From contig NC_081415.1 in the NCBI RefSeq assembly GCF_030272615.1, positions 101,784,796 to 101,848,795 of the forward strand: a DNA stretch of 64,000 bases, written 5' to 3'. Source of the stretch: Cryptomeria japonica. Taxonomy: Eukaryota > Streptophyta > Pinopsida > Cupressales > Cupressaceae. The translations under genes were made by a program, and so were the position numbers. This document shows, piece after piece, positions 21,944 through 32,154 of this stretch. The notes under the pieces were generated by a model. The model was not told the origin of the DNA, ran no database searches, and saw only the letters and a list, made by a program, of their open reading frames with translations. The first letter of the stretch is position 1; the number at the start of each line of letters is the position of its first letter.

Positions 21944-22435
21944 TGTTGGTGTAAATAATTATTCATCTTGGATATTATTACACCTTACTTAAGTTTACTT
22001 AGGTACATGCATTTCATAGTAGTTTGGGTATGAGACACTTGGGTGTTTGTGCCACGTTGGGATAGTGTGTGTAGGAGAATTTTCACCTTTTATGGTGTGA
22101 TCTTGTTGTTACACTCCACATTTAGTGAGTAATCCACCTCATGTGGAATATTATATTGTTTCTCCTACCTACCCACACCTATTTCCTACCTACCCTTGTT
22201 TCTTATTGAGCCACATGTCATGTTTGTGTGCTCACATATCCATATAGCCTTGCCTATATAAGCAGGCTCATATTCATTGTATGTAATGATTGATGATTCA
22301 ATTGATCAATATTTTCATCTTGATAAAATACAGTTTATTTCTATCATCTATTTTGTTCTCTCTTATTTGTGCTTGCCATTGCCTCTTGATCTTGGCAAAA
22401 TATCACATGGTATCAGAGCTGGTCCATGTCTCACA
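21944..22435 (+). repeat. 3' LTR of gag-protease element
   Basis: 492 bp, the same length as the 5' LTR and collinear with it. It ends ..GTCTCACA directly before the target duplication ATAAC. The internal primer-binding-site-like motif is a perfect TGGTATCAGAGC here. Confidence 0.95.
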
Positions 22436-22619
22436 ATAACGCATCCACTTGTTCCACACATCCATTCCCTTTTGGTGATACATCACATCAGTGGACCTTT
22501 AATAGAACTTCCTTGAAGGATTTTGTTATCTGGGATGCCCAAACTTCTTTAGGTGACACGCATATGGGCCTACATAGTTCACACATTAGTAATTCTACCT
22601 TAGTTATTTTATCAAGGAA

Positions 22620-22920
22620 GACAATCAAGGGAGCAACATATAATTAAATCAAGGAACATCGTATTTATAGGCACAAAGTAAAGCCTCGCACATTTGAGGT
22701 GGGTGACTTAGTTCTCAGAGAAAATCTTAAAAATTAGCAAGACAAAGAGAAGAAGGGAAACTTCAAACCAAATTGGCTTGGTCCTTATGCCATCACAACA
22801 ATCTATGGATCTAGTGCATATCAGCTCTCAACACTATATGGAGAACCTTTGGAATATCCTATCAACAACATGCACCTTCACAATTTTACACATAGATTTT
22901 TAGAATATCACATTATCAGA
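22620..22920 (+). pseudogene. Element D integrase C-terminal (GPY/F) module
   Basis: Degraded but clear C-terminal module of a Ty3/gypsy integrase. The order is HKVKPRTFEVGDLVLRENLKN, then NWLGPYAITTIYGSSAYQLST, then EPLEYPINNMHLHNF. The GPY/F motif and the AYxL and PINxxHLxxF segments are the family signature. The same block occurs in element F on the minus strand next to a catalytic core. Here the core is missing, so this is an internal deletion product. One in-frame stop lies after the LKN segment. Confidence 0.85.
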
Positions 22921-22926
22921 AATACA

Positions 22927-22928
<2 letters not shown>

Positions 22929-22963
<35 letters not shown>

Positions 22964-23030
22964 AAAATACAAAAAAATAAAATAAATAAAAAATAAATAA
23001 AAAATAAAAAAAATAAATAAATAAATAATT
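22929..23030. repeat. AT microsatellite and A/T-rich low complexity
   Basis: About 16 TA dinucleotides (22930-22961) followed by AAAATAAATAAATAAA-type sequence. Confidence 0.95.
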
Positions 23031-24333
23031 GTTACTTGGTGAAAACCTAGCAAACAGGTAGCCTTGTGAAACAAAAAAATTGAAAAAAATTGAAAAAAGT
23101 AAAGAGAAATAAATTTGTCCAACAATGAAAACCACTTCGGTGGTGCCCTAGACATGTATCATGGTGAAAATTGGGTAACAAATGCCCTGTGTAGAGACAT
23201 TGCTCCTTCCTCCTTCAGGATTCGATCCCTCATCCTTTCACTTGGCACACACTCACAACCTATACATCCATAATAAATTTACTCATTCCCATCATGGCTT
23301 CTTATTGATCTACCTAATATTGGTTAGATATTCATAATCATTCTCTCTTTTCACCCTTTCCTTCTATAATAAATCAGGTCCAATCCATAACTAGGGAAAA
23401 GTCCTAAATCTAGTGGTAGAAGTGGTACCTCGAGTATCACATGTTTTGAGGAGCATCATCTTTTTGTTCCTCCTTTTCGCGCACAATCCACAATAAAAGG
23501 TCATCTTGCATCACCAATCCACAATAAATTTTTGATCTTATTTGCAATAAAATATCAGTTTCATGGATTCATTCAATTTTAGATGAGACACAAGCAATAG
23601 TGGGCTTTGAAAAAATCAAATCTTTTAGTAGACTTTGGCAATAACATGGTTTTCAGCATGATCTGTCCTTTATCAGGATGATAACATTGTGACCAAATCA
23701 AACATGTTAACATATGTGGCAAGAAACACAAATAACTTGAGGATTTCATTGTGTGTTGGTGTCAAGTCTTGGTTTTCTTTTGACTTTATTTCTAAGGTGA
23801 CATGTCTTTTAGATTTTCCAGGATGTCTCTGACTAGAAATTATTTCTCTAGGATGTCTTTGACTAGAAAGGCAAGGATGTGATATATTCACCTATTATTT
23901 TGTTGTTTGTGGATTGTCTCTTAGTAATGCTATGACTTGTACAAGGATATGAGAACGTTGTGAGTCTAGTATGAACTAGGACATTCCTTGTTTGTGACTG
24001 TCTGATCTCCATGCAAATGGGTACAATGACTTTCTGGGTCGAACCTATACCTCAATTGTCATAACCTATTTTCCATAATAAATATCAATGATGATAAAGC
24101 ACAAGAAAATATTTCACTTCCATATCTTCTATCTTTCATCCCTCTTTCGTGATTGACCTCCATCATCCTTTCCTGAGTTCATGTATCTCGCTATCATATA
24201 ATTCAGTATAATGACACACCAAAAATATCTGCATTACATTCACTTGCATCACCACATATTAGTAATTTTAATTTCATACATACATATAGATATCATAATT
24301 ACATCACATCCTACACACACCATTTATTAGTAT
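23031..24333 (+). other. Element D non-coding region, integrase to solo LTR
   Basis: Post-integrase part of the gypsy element. The start still shows degraded coding-like sequence. I see no domain or clear repeat in the rest. Confidence 0.5.
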
Positions 24334-25900
24334 TGTAGACACTTAAAAATGGTCAACGCTTGCGAGGTCATACTTTAACATTTGCGCATTGCCTCATTTT
24401 AGGTTTTTGCGTCGCATTAACATTTCTCCTATGTCACGCACTTGATTTTTATCATTTGCGAACATCGAGTCATTCTTCTACATTCTTCAATCATCTCGTC
24501 CTCGAATTTGGTCTTGTCAACAACATTATCCAGTCATGATTTTGATCGATTTTATCTTATTGCATCAATGAGCATGCTTATTTGTCATCATTTTGGACAT
24601 CATCAATCCTAATTAGGGTTTTGTCCTCTTATCAATCTTATCATCAATCTTATCATTTTGGACATCGTCAATCCTAATTAGGGTTTTGTCCTCTTTTCAA
24701 TCTTGTCGATTTATCATCAATCCTTCAACTTTGTCATCGATCGTTGTCATGTTCAATCTTGTCATTTTGCGATCAATTTGTCATTGATCGTGGTTGTTAT
24801 CAACCTTGTCATCTTGCAATCTATTTTATCATTGATCCTCGTCCTTTTGTCAATCTTGTCATTTTGCGATTATTTCGCTATCGATCATTGTCTGTCTCAA
24901 TTATGTCAATTTGGATCAATTTGTCATTGTTCCTCGTCAATTGGCGCATTTATCAAATCATTTTGTCGCATTGGTCATTTATCAATTCAAAATCATGACA
25001 TTAATTATCTTCAATCAAGACCTAATTGTCATTTTCGCATTTCTAATTCGTCTTCTAGGGTTTTATGATTTAGTCATTTAACCTAATTCGCCATTTCTTC
25101 CTCTAGGATTACTAAATTACTTGTTAATCCTAAGTCTTCTTATTACAATTAAATCTTTATTTAATTGGCTAATTATTCTTCTTTGTGAATTGATTAATAA
25201 ATGAAAAATTATTAATTAATTCACTAATTCCTAAATCCTATTTTTCATCAATTTCTAATTCCAATTTCCTAATTTTCATCAATTTCAATTTTCTAATTTC
25301 TCAAATTTCTAATTTCTTTTCCCTCCTATTTCATCTCCAAATTCTATGGGAATGACATTTCAATTTGTCATAAATTGTCATAATTGACAATCAATCAATT
25401 TTGACATAGAATGTGTCATAATTTGTCATCAAATTGTCAATCAATCAAATTATGCATGGAAAGTGCATAATTTGTCATAATTTGTCATATTGATTTGCAA
25501 TTTCCATTTAAATTGCATCATGCCAATCTTGTCATTTATCCAATTTCTCTATAAATTGGATGATTTTCTTCAATCAATCCCTTCATGAATCTCAAATTTC
25601 TACCGAACTTTCGTTTCTAGTACTCTTGAGCCTTTTTGTTTTCAATTGTGTGAGCACTTGTAGGTGAGATCCACAAAATTATTGAAGAGGAAAGAACAGC
25701 AATGGAGCCGCATGGAAGGAGTATTCAATCTTGAATTTGGTTTGCATAATGTTTTCTTTTGAATGCTTCATTTTCATACCTCTATTGAATGTGCTTTAGA
25801 ATTAGGTTCATTGCAATGAGTATTTCTTTGATTGAGCTATCATGTTTAATGTTTTGATTGATTTACTTATGTTTTGATGATTCCTAATTTCTACGCTACA
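24334..25900 (+). mobile_element. Solo LTR (gypsy type) in element D
   Basis: A 1567 bp sequence starting TGTAGACACTT and ending ..CTACGCTACA. It is flanked by the perfect target duplication AGTAT (24329-24333 and 25901-25905), with no internal region, so it is a solo LTR left by LTR-LTR recombination. Its left half is built from many degenerate copies of TTGTCAT/ATCAATC, and a unit of about 64 bp (AATCCTAATTAGGGTTTTGTCC) is tandemly duplicated near 24605-24695. A TATA box CTATAAATT lies at about 25549, which sets plus orientation. Confidence 0.92.
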
Positions 25901-25905
25901 AGTAT

Positions 25906-26329
25906 ATCATATATACATTTGCATTCTCATTGTGTAAATAATTATAGCATGTTAATAATCATATGTCCATCCACATATAGTACATCCACATTTGCATAAG
26001 CATATAAACCAAAAAAAGAACAAAAACATATTGCATATCATCATGAGTATATATTTTACTTCTGTAAGTATCATGACATCATTATAAGCATCGTAGAATC
26101 ATTATAAGAATATGCATACATAAAGTGCATCAATTACAAACACATAGAACACATGCATATAGCCATCACAAGGATAGATCATCTCATATATAAATATCAA
26201 AAAATAATGTGTCATAATACAATGATGTCAATATCTCATAAGGCTACAAAATCACCCAAAGGTGTCTACATCATCATACAAAATACTGATAAAAAAACTA
26301 GATCTAAGAGAGATATGATGAACTCCCTC
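25906..26329. other. Element D region between solo LTR and PMD gene
   Basis: AT-rich sequence with many CAT/ATAT trinucleotides. On the minus strand it is downstream of the PMD gene and may be its 3' untranslated region. No other feature is visible. Confidence 0.45.
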
Positions 26330-28045
26330 CCTTGAAGCTAGTTGGCCTCAAAGGAATCTGAGCTCTTGAAGTCCTTGCTCCATGATCACCTCCTCTGTCT
26401 CCTCCTCTTGGTGGTATGGGTAGACCCATAACCCCACCACTGGATGTATGTTGTTTGTCTCCTCCCCCTGTGGTAGTCATCCTAATCTCTCCTGAAGCTC
26501 CTAGCCCTCACCTCTAGAGGAACATCTACGTAGTACATATCTCTCTAGTAGGCTATCCTCTCTCCCGCCTGTAGGACATATGTATATCCATCCCCTATAT
26601 CCTAAGCTTCTCTCCTTCCTACCCTGAGTGCCTCCTCAGCCTCAGTATACCTCTAGATGGCCTGATACCTCTCCCTCTACATCTCTACTAACTGTCACCT
26701 TAATCAAGTCACATCTCTCTTGAGATCCTTGATCTCATCGGCATGTCCTGCTGCAATATCTTGTAGCACTAGCAGCTCATCCTCCTCCTCATCTCCACCC
26801 TGAGAACCTTCCTCCTTCCTATCCTATCCATGTGCATCTCTCCTTGGTACCTATCCATGTACCAGTCCACCAACCTGTAATACCTACCCTCCTCTACCCC
26901 TCAGTGGTCTCGGTGGTCTCCCTACCTTTGGATCTTGTCTCTCCTCATCCCTCTCTACAACATCCCTATGTCCACCCCTACCCCTCACCACCCTTTTTGT
27001 TTCTCCTCTCCTCTGCCTCCTTCGTCTCCCACCACCCCTATCCTCATCATCTTCTACTACCATAGGATCATCTAGATCTGTTAACCTTAGTAGTGGATTT
27101 GCTACAAAATAGGAATCACACTCTGCATCTATACCTATGTCAACCACATCCTTCAGTAGATCCCAAGGCATAGGAACTAGCTTCTCAAACTATGTAACTA
27201 CAAGAAACATAGGACAAAATCGACCCCTAGTGAGCCTACTCTCGCAGTGTCCATGCAAACTCACCAAATCCCCAAGGCATCCTTTGCTACTGCCCAAATT
27301 GCTTGTAGACCCTGTCAATGAGATACCTGTCTAGTATATAAGGTGTTTGCCTAATCAAATACCTACTTCTGAAAATATATAGAAGCTCTATAGCATCCTC
27401 CTCCCAATCCTTGTAGTCAAGATAGGGTCTCCATATGACACTATTAATGTCATCTATAACCTGTCTCCATTAGTCCACCTTCCCAATCCATGGTTGGGAA
27501 GTGATCATACTATACAAGTGTGTGTATAATTTTCCATGCCCTCTCCCTCTGAAGTGAACTGGTCTAGTCATTGCAATGTGCTCATATGACCTATAATAGA
27601 GTCACCCTACAACCTAACCCGTATCCACCAAGATACACAAACTAGTGAAGCTCATGGTACAAATGTTCTAATACACATGGACCCCATGCATATTTAGTGT
27701 GTCATATTACTAATGTCTCTAGAGTCCTCCTCTAGCCAACAACCATACCTCGTGTCGCCCTGTCTGGACAAAGGTAACCACTAATCACTCCTCCAACTAT
27801 TGTTGGTAGTCTGCATATAGTAGCTAGCATAACATCCCAGTCGACATGACCCAATCTCATCTCCAACTTTGAGTCACCAAAGACTCATCTCAGTGCATCC
27901 CTGTCGCCCTCTCTATCATACAAAACCAGCTCATCATGGATTAGTATCCTCAAAATCCTATAAACACCCTCTAAAGTGATGGACATCTCGCCAGTTGGCA
28001 AATGAAATGAACAGGTCTTAGAGTGTCATCTCAATGCTAGAGAAG
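26330..28045 (-). pseudogene. Antisense plant-mobile-domain gene of element D
   Basis: Minus-strand remnant of a plant mobile domain (PMD, MAIN-like) protein. Near its N-terminal part it reads CSFHLPTGEMSITLEGVYRI, then LILIHDELVLYDREG, the fold-defining beginning of the PMD. Further blocks match the PMD copy in element F: a CPDR segment, then a YAWGPCVLEHLYHELH-like segment. After the domain (about 27170) comes an acidic stretch (DLDDPMVVEDDED), then an Arg/Gly-rich stretch (RGGGRRRRQRRGE), then a coiled-coil-like region (DIAAGHADEIKDLKRDV). Many stops are present. It lies between integrase and the missing 3' LTR, in opposite orientation to gag, exactly as in element F. Confidence 0.8.
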
Positions 28046-28059
28046 TTAGTAATCCTATG

Positions 28060-30722
28060 TGTTATTATGAGGATCTGGTAACTACTAAGAGGTAGGGTGA
28101 ATCAATAGTTAAACAACTCTGATAATACTTCAAAAACCAGTATCAGTAACTACTCAAACAACTTTGAGGAGGAGGATCTTGATAGTGACTCTTCATCTGA
28201 TACAGAGGATAGTTTTGATGACTCGAAGTATGAAAGCGGGAAGAAGAGGAAATACAGAAAAACAAGACCCTCTTCATCCAAGGGCAAAAAGCCTCAAAGC
28301 ATACCCCTGATTAGCATCTCTTTAGAAGGGGAGGATTCGGATGATTCTGAGAAGGAGAACCCTAAAGGGCTGTTGAAGAAGAAAACAAAAATCCATACCC
28401 AGACCTGAAAAAGGCACAAGAAAAAAGAGGAGACTAGCAAGGAACCGAAAGCTGACAAGCAAGCAAGGACCCTGGAAGCTGAGCACAGCTTGGAAAAGGA
28501 GACCATGGAAGAGACTCTCAGGGCTGTCAACACAATTTCTGCCCTCCACATCCCCAAAGAAGAACAGGTTACTCCTAGAAAAGTTGCTCCCTCATATGGC
28601 CCTCCTCCAGAGGGTTTGCATGGTTTCATGGAAACAATGGAGTGGCTCATTAATGGTTACAAGAAAGCTGTGGATGAATACAAGAAGCTCTATAACAGAG
28701 TCTTGATCCTGGAAACCATTAATATTGGGGAGGGAAATACAATGGCCAACTATATTGAGGACCTAAAAAACACTATCACCAAAGCTGAAGACATCAGAGA
28801 TGCTTTCAACCCTAGGTTTGAGAAGATTGAAAAGGAGATGCTAGACAGAAAAAGCCTTGCGGACACTAGTGAAAATACCCTCTCGGACATTGTCACCAAA
28901 GTTGATAAAATAGAGGAGTGCCTAAAGAACATAGCTAAACAGAACCTAAGCATCTTGAAGATCTCGGCCAACAACACCCACACCCTCATCAGCAAGATGG
29001 ATGATGAAAAGGAAATCCAAGACTTAGAACTGGAAGCTGAAGGAACAGGGGAAGCTCAAGGTCCTAGAACCCGCACCAGAGGCAAGAGGAAGGAAAAGAA
29101 ACTAAACAAGGATCTGGAAGACCTAAAAGTTGTTAGGGCCACCTATGATGAGCTAGTGACAAAGGCGGAGGATCTGCTAAAGAAAATCGTTGTGTAGCGC
29201 ATTCCCTGTTTCTTTGTTGTTCTTTTGTTAAGCTGTTCTTTCTGTTCGCTGGTCTTTTGGCCAGTCTTTTTGTTTGCGGACTCTATTGTTCTGTTCTTCT
29301 TGTGCTTTTTCTCTATCTATGCTGTAAACATTTTGGGTCCTAAAAACCTATTTTTTAATTAATCAGAATAGTCGTCAAACTAGATTTACCAAACTATTAT
29401 TGGTAGCTACTTAAGTGTTCATCATTAAGAAAACATAGTAAATACATCAAATGAATATTTCAACAACCCATCCACAACATGAACACAAATATTTTTCATG
29501 TGGAAACCCAAATGGGAAAAACCATGGTGGGAATTAACACCCACAAAATATTTTCACTCTTTTGGAATGCACCCGGTTAGGAGCTTTACAATTAGCCCGG
29601 TTAAGAGTAGACCTTATTAGGAGTCACCCGGTGAAGGGATTTACAATATGAGCCATGTTAGGTGCTCTACAATATTAGAAGTAACCTTGATAGAGGATTT
29701 AGAACTCAAGTTAATGAGCCACTTGATTAAGGGATTTACAAATAAGACTTGTTAGGACCTACACAATTAAGGGATTTCAAACTGTTTTAACCGTTAGGGA
29801 ACAATAGGAAAAATAATCTGATCATAGCACTTCTTTTCTTGCTAGTACAGATCCTTTTCAACTTAATTTTACTTCTCACATGTAGATTCTTCAATCTAGT
29901 TCAGTGCACTCCTCTTCTCAAAACCACTGACACAAAATCTCTTCTCAAACTTGACCTAAATACTCTTTTTAACTAGGTCGGTTACAAAACCCTAGCAACA
30001 TTCAAAATACATTGAATTTACATCAAGCGCAGAAAAATAGACCGCCAAAATACATTACAGATCATTACAATAATTTTTAAGATAATTTCCACCATTGAAT
30101 GATCATCACACATCAATTTGATAAGCAATCAAACCCTTGTCACATTCTGCTAAGCACTTTATTATTTCCCAATAAATTTGATCCTTGTACACTCTCAAAC
30201 ATCATCTTATCAATACACATAGTTTATGACACATAATCACTAAGTTATGAACATGATAAGATTCACCACCAAACCATAAATCATTACCGGTCAAAGATCT
30301 ATTATCAGTATACATTCTTCTTCACAGAGTTTATGACAGTCAATTATAACTCACTCAATACACTACATTTTCTAATGTGGTTGCAATCACAGACTCATGC
30401 CAATGTCACAAACATATATTTCACATCACAACATCTAACTCTTCACCAATCATCTGTAATGGTGTCTTGATCATTGCATTGTTCTTGCTTACCTTGTTGT
30501 AAACCGGTTTAGTAGTTTTGTTGTCTAACACATTCCTCTACTGGTTAGGCTTTACTGGTAGGCCTAGATGACTTAGATGACTCAACAAACATGGTTTCCA
30601 TCAATGACAACACAAATAAAGTCATCAAACAACTTACAACTATATCATCATCATCTATTCAACAATATCCATCAACTTTACCAACTTTACTTCTCGTCTC
30701 ATCATCAATTATGTTCAATGCC
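28060..30722 (-). repeat. Element E 3' LTR, interrupted
   Basis: In minus orientation it begins TGGCATTGAAC at 30722 and ends ..CCTCATAATAACA at 28060. It contains the GTTGTCATTGATGG box, the GGTTTTTCCCATTTGGGTTTCCACAT block and the GATTCACCCTACCTCTTAGTA U5 motif. The U5 part (28060-28150) is separated from the rest (from about 29345) by an unrelated coding insertion. Confidence 0.7.
28143..29345 (+). other. Unclassified insertion with a coiled-coil ORF
   Basis: Foreign segment inside the element E LTR. On the plus strand one frame runs from about 28143 to 29197 with a single TGA at 28406. It begins with an acidic Ser/Asp/Glu stretch (EEEDLDSDSSSDTEDSFDD), then a Lys-rich nuclear-localisation-like stretch. 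The 263-codon open part follows (28409-29197), with a Pro/Gly segment SYGPPPEGLHGFMETMEWL and then long heptad-like helices rich in Glu, Lys and Leu. It ends near KAEDLLKKIVV. The 140 bp after the stop are T-rich (TGTTCTTCTTGTGC, GCTGTAAACATTTTGGG), resembling a 3' tail. No RT is seen. It could be an ORF1-type piece of a non-LTR element or a captured gene. Boundaries are approximate. Confidence 0.5.
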
Positions 30723-30732
30723 AATAATATCC

Positions 30733-30745
30733 CCCTTTGGAATTG
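30733..30745 (-). promoter_or_regulatory. Element E purine tract
   Basis: Minus-strand CCAAAGGGGGATA just upstream of the proposed LTR start TGGCATTGAAC. Confidence 0.6.
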
Positions 30746-30931
30746 ATGGCCACACCAAAAGACTCATTATGCAAAACTGTTAGAGTTCCTTTTATGACCG
30801 TTGCACTTGTTTTCACTATCCTTCTCCTCCTTTTCTTTTCTTCTCCCTTTATTGTTATTCTCCCCCTTTGACAACAATGCAAAAGGTGCAAAGTGTCATA
30901 TCTTTTACTGCAAATGATTCCTTCTTCTCTG

Positions 30932-32036
30932 CTACTCCCCCTGAGGAGTAGCCCACTTCTCATCAATCCACAATGAAATATCTTCAATTAGTCCAATAGA
31001 TTGATTCTCTAACAACATCTTACTTGACCTTAGGTAGGGTATAACCCCTAAATTACCTCTGAGGTATTCAAAGGTAGCCTTAGGAAATAGCTTAGTGAAT
31101 ATGTCTGCTAGTTGCTCCTTGCTAGACACTTGTTTCATTTTGACTTGCTTTTCTGACACCCTTTCTCTCAGAAAATGATACTTTAGTTCAATGTGCTTAG
31201 TCCTAGCATGTAATATCATATTCTTTGAAATACTTATTGTACTTGTATTATCACAATATATGATCACCGGTTCTTTCATAGTCTTCTTGAGTCTTACCGA
31301 TACATGTCTCATCCATATAGCTTGTGTACAATTCATGGATGCAGCCACATACTCTACTTCTTTTGTAGACTAAGAAATACAATTTTGTTTCTTACTAGTC
31401 TAGGATACGGCTAGTCTTCCTTGTAGAAAGAATGCACCACCGGTTGTTCTCTTCTGGTCATCTACATTACTTACCCAATCAGCATCAGTGAATAAGTGCA
31501 AAGAGAAATTTCCTTTGTATGGATACCATAATCCATAACCAATAGTCCCTCTAAGATATCTGAAAATTCTCTTCACTGCCACCATGTGAGTGTCCTTAGG
31601 ACTTTTCTAAAATCTTGCCACAATACCAACTACATGAGCAATATTCAATCTGCTATGAACAACATAGTGTAATTTCCAACCGGTTTAGAGTTTTCCATTC
31701 CAAAGGTTTTCAATACTTCCTTCACATATTTGGGTTGACTGATAAAGATACCACCTTTCATCTGCGGTACCTGCAAACCAATTAAAAATATAATCTCACC
31801 TATCAGAGACATCTCAAACTCCTTTCTCATCTCTTCAACACAATTTAGACTCATATCATCATCTCCTCCAAATATGATATCATCTACAAATACTTCTACA
31901 ATCAATAACTTATCTCCTTCTATCTTCAAGTAAATATTGTTGTCCTCATTGGTTCTCTAAAATCCAATCTTTATCAAATGTGAATGGAGTCTCTCATACT
32001 AAGCCCTTGGAGCTAGCTTTAATTCATAAAATGTTG
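30932..32036 (-). pseudogene. Element E copia RT-RNase H remnant
   Basis: Minus-strand Ty1/copia pol. The RT part (32036-31645) shows ELKLAPRA with a stop in place of Trp, YERLHSHLIKIGF and the catalytic VEVFVDDIIFGGDD, followed by the EFEMSLIGEI thumb segment. RNase H (31585-30932) shows KRIFRYLRGTIGYGLWY, FTDADWVSNVDDQKRT, then after two stops EYVAASMNCTQAIW, IYCDNTSTISISKN, HARTKHIELKYHFLRE and QLADIFTK. The gene is broken by stops that fit G-to-A or C-to-T changes (Trp TGG to TAG, Gln CAG to TAG) and by a frame change between RT and RNase H. Confidence 0.9.
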
Positions 32037-32154
32037 GCCATTTGGAGAAATTGGTTATGTGTTTCATTCATGTTTTGTCATTGATGTCAACACTAGTTGT
32101 TTTGTCTATTTACCGATGATGCTCTATGAAATGGGGGAAGGTTAGACTAGAACC
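32037..32154 (+). repeat. LTR fragment of a plus-strand element
   Basis: First 118 bp of an LTR of the same class as elements B, E and G. It starts TGGCCATTTGGAG, with TTTTGTCATTGATGTCAAC near position 32080. It is inserted into the RT of element E and is itself cut by element F. The rest is beyond the right edge. Confidence 0.65.

Larger units (their letters stand above)
18178..22435 (+). mobile_element. Non-autonomous gag-protease copia element
   Basis: A complete 4258 bp LTR element inserted into element D. It has two LTRs of exactly 492 bp and a perfect target duplication ATAAC (18173-18177 and 22436-22440). It has a primer-binding site with one mismatch, a G-rich purine tract, and only gag and protease coding. 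There are no integrase, reverse transcriptase or RNase H motifs in the 3.27 kb interior. The LTRs differ at roughly 20 sites by eye (about 4-5 percent), so it is moderately old. Confidence 0.95.
4535..28059 (+). mobile_element. Element D: Tat-like Ty3/gypsy derivative lacking RT
   Basis: Plus-strand gypsy element made of 5' LTR, primer-binding site, long leader, gag, protease, a linker, the C-terminal GPY/F module of integrase, then an antisense plant-mobile-domain gene. Three clean insertions interrupt it, each with a 5 bp target duplication: the Tork-like copia at 9057, the gag-protease copia at 18178 and the solo LTR at 24334. Once these are set aside, gag resumes in frame across the first insertion. 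No reverse transcriptase, RNase H or integrase catalytic core is found between protease and the GPY/F module. D is therefore an internally deleted, non-autonomous derivative. Its right end is lost where element E begins. Confidence 0.8.
28060..32036 (-). mobile_element. Element E: 3' half of a Sire-like copia element
   Basis: Minus-strand copia element with a 3' LTR (28060-30722, enlarged by an insertion) and pol sequence from RNase H back into RT. It is cut at 32036 by a plus-strand LTR. Its left end abuts the PMD remnant of element D, so E was inserted in D. A target duplication cannot be tested because the other end is outside the window. Confidence 0.8.

Noticed and set aside
22908-23155. 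Hydrophobic Phe/Tyr-rich minus-strand ORFs
   Set aside because: Produced by the TA microsatellite and A/T-rich tract.
24703-25068. 121-codon ORF in the solo LTR
   Set aside because: Composed of the TTGTCAT repeat translated; no protein features beyond repeat-driven composition.
26330-28045. Host MAIN-like gene
   Set aside because: Many stops, no intron structure, and the same position and antisense orientation as in element F indicate a transposon-borne copy.
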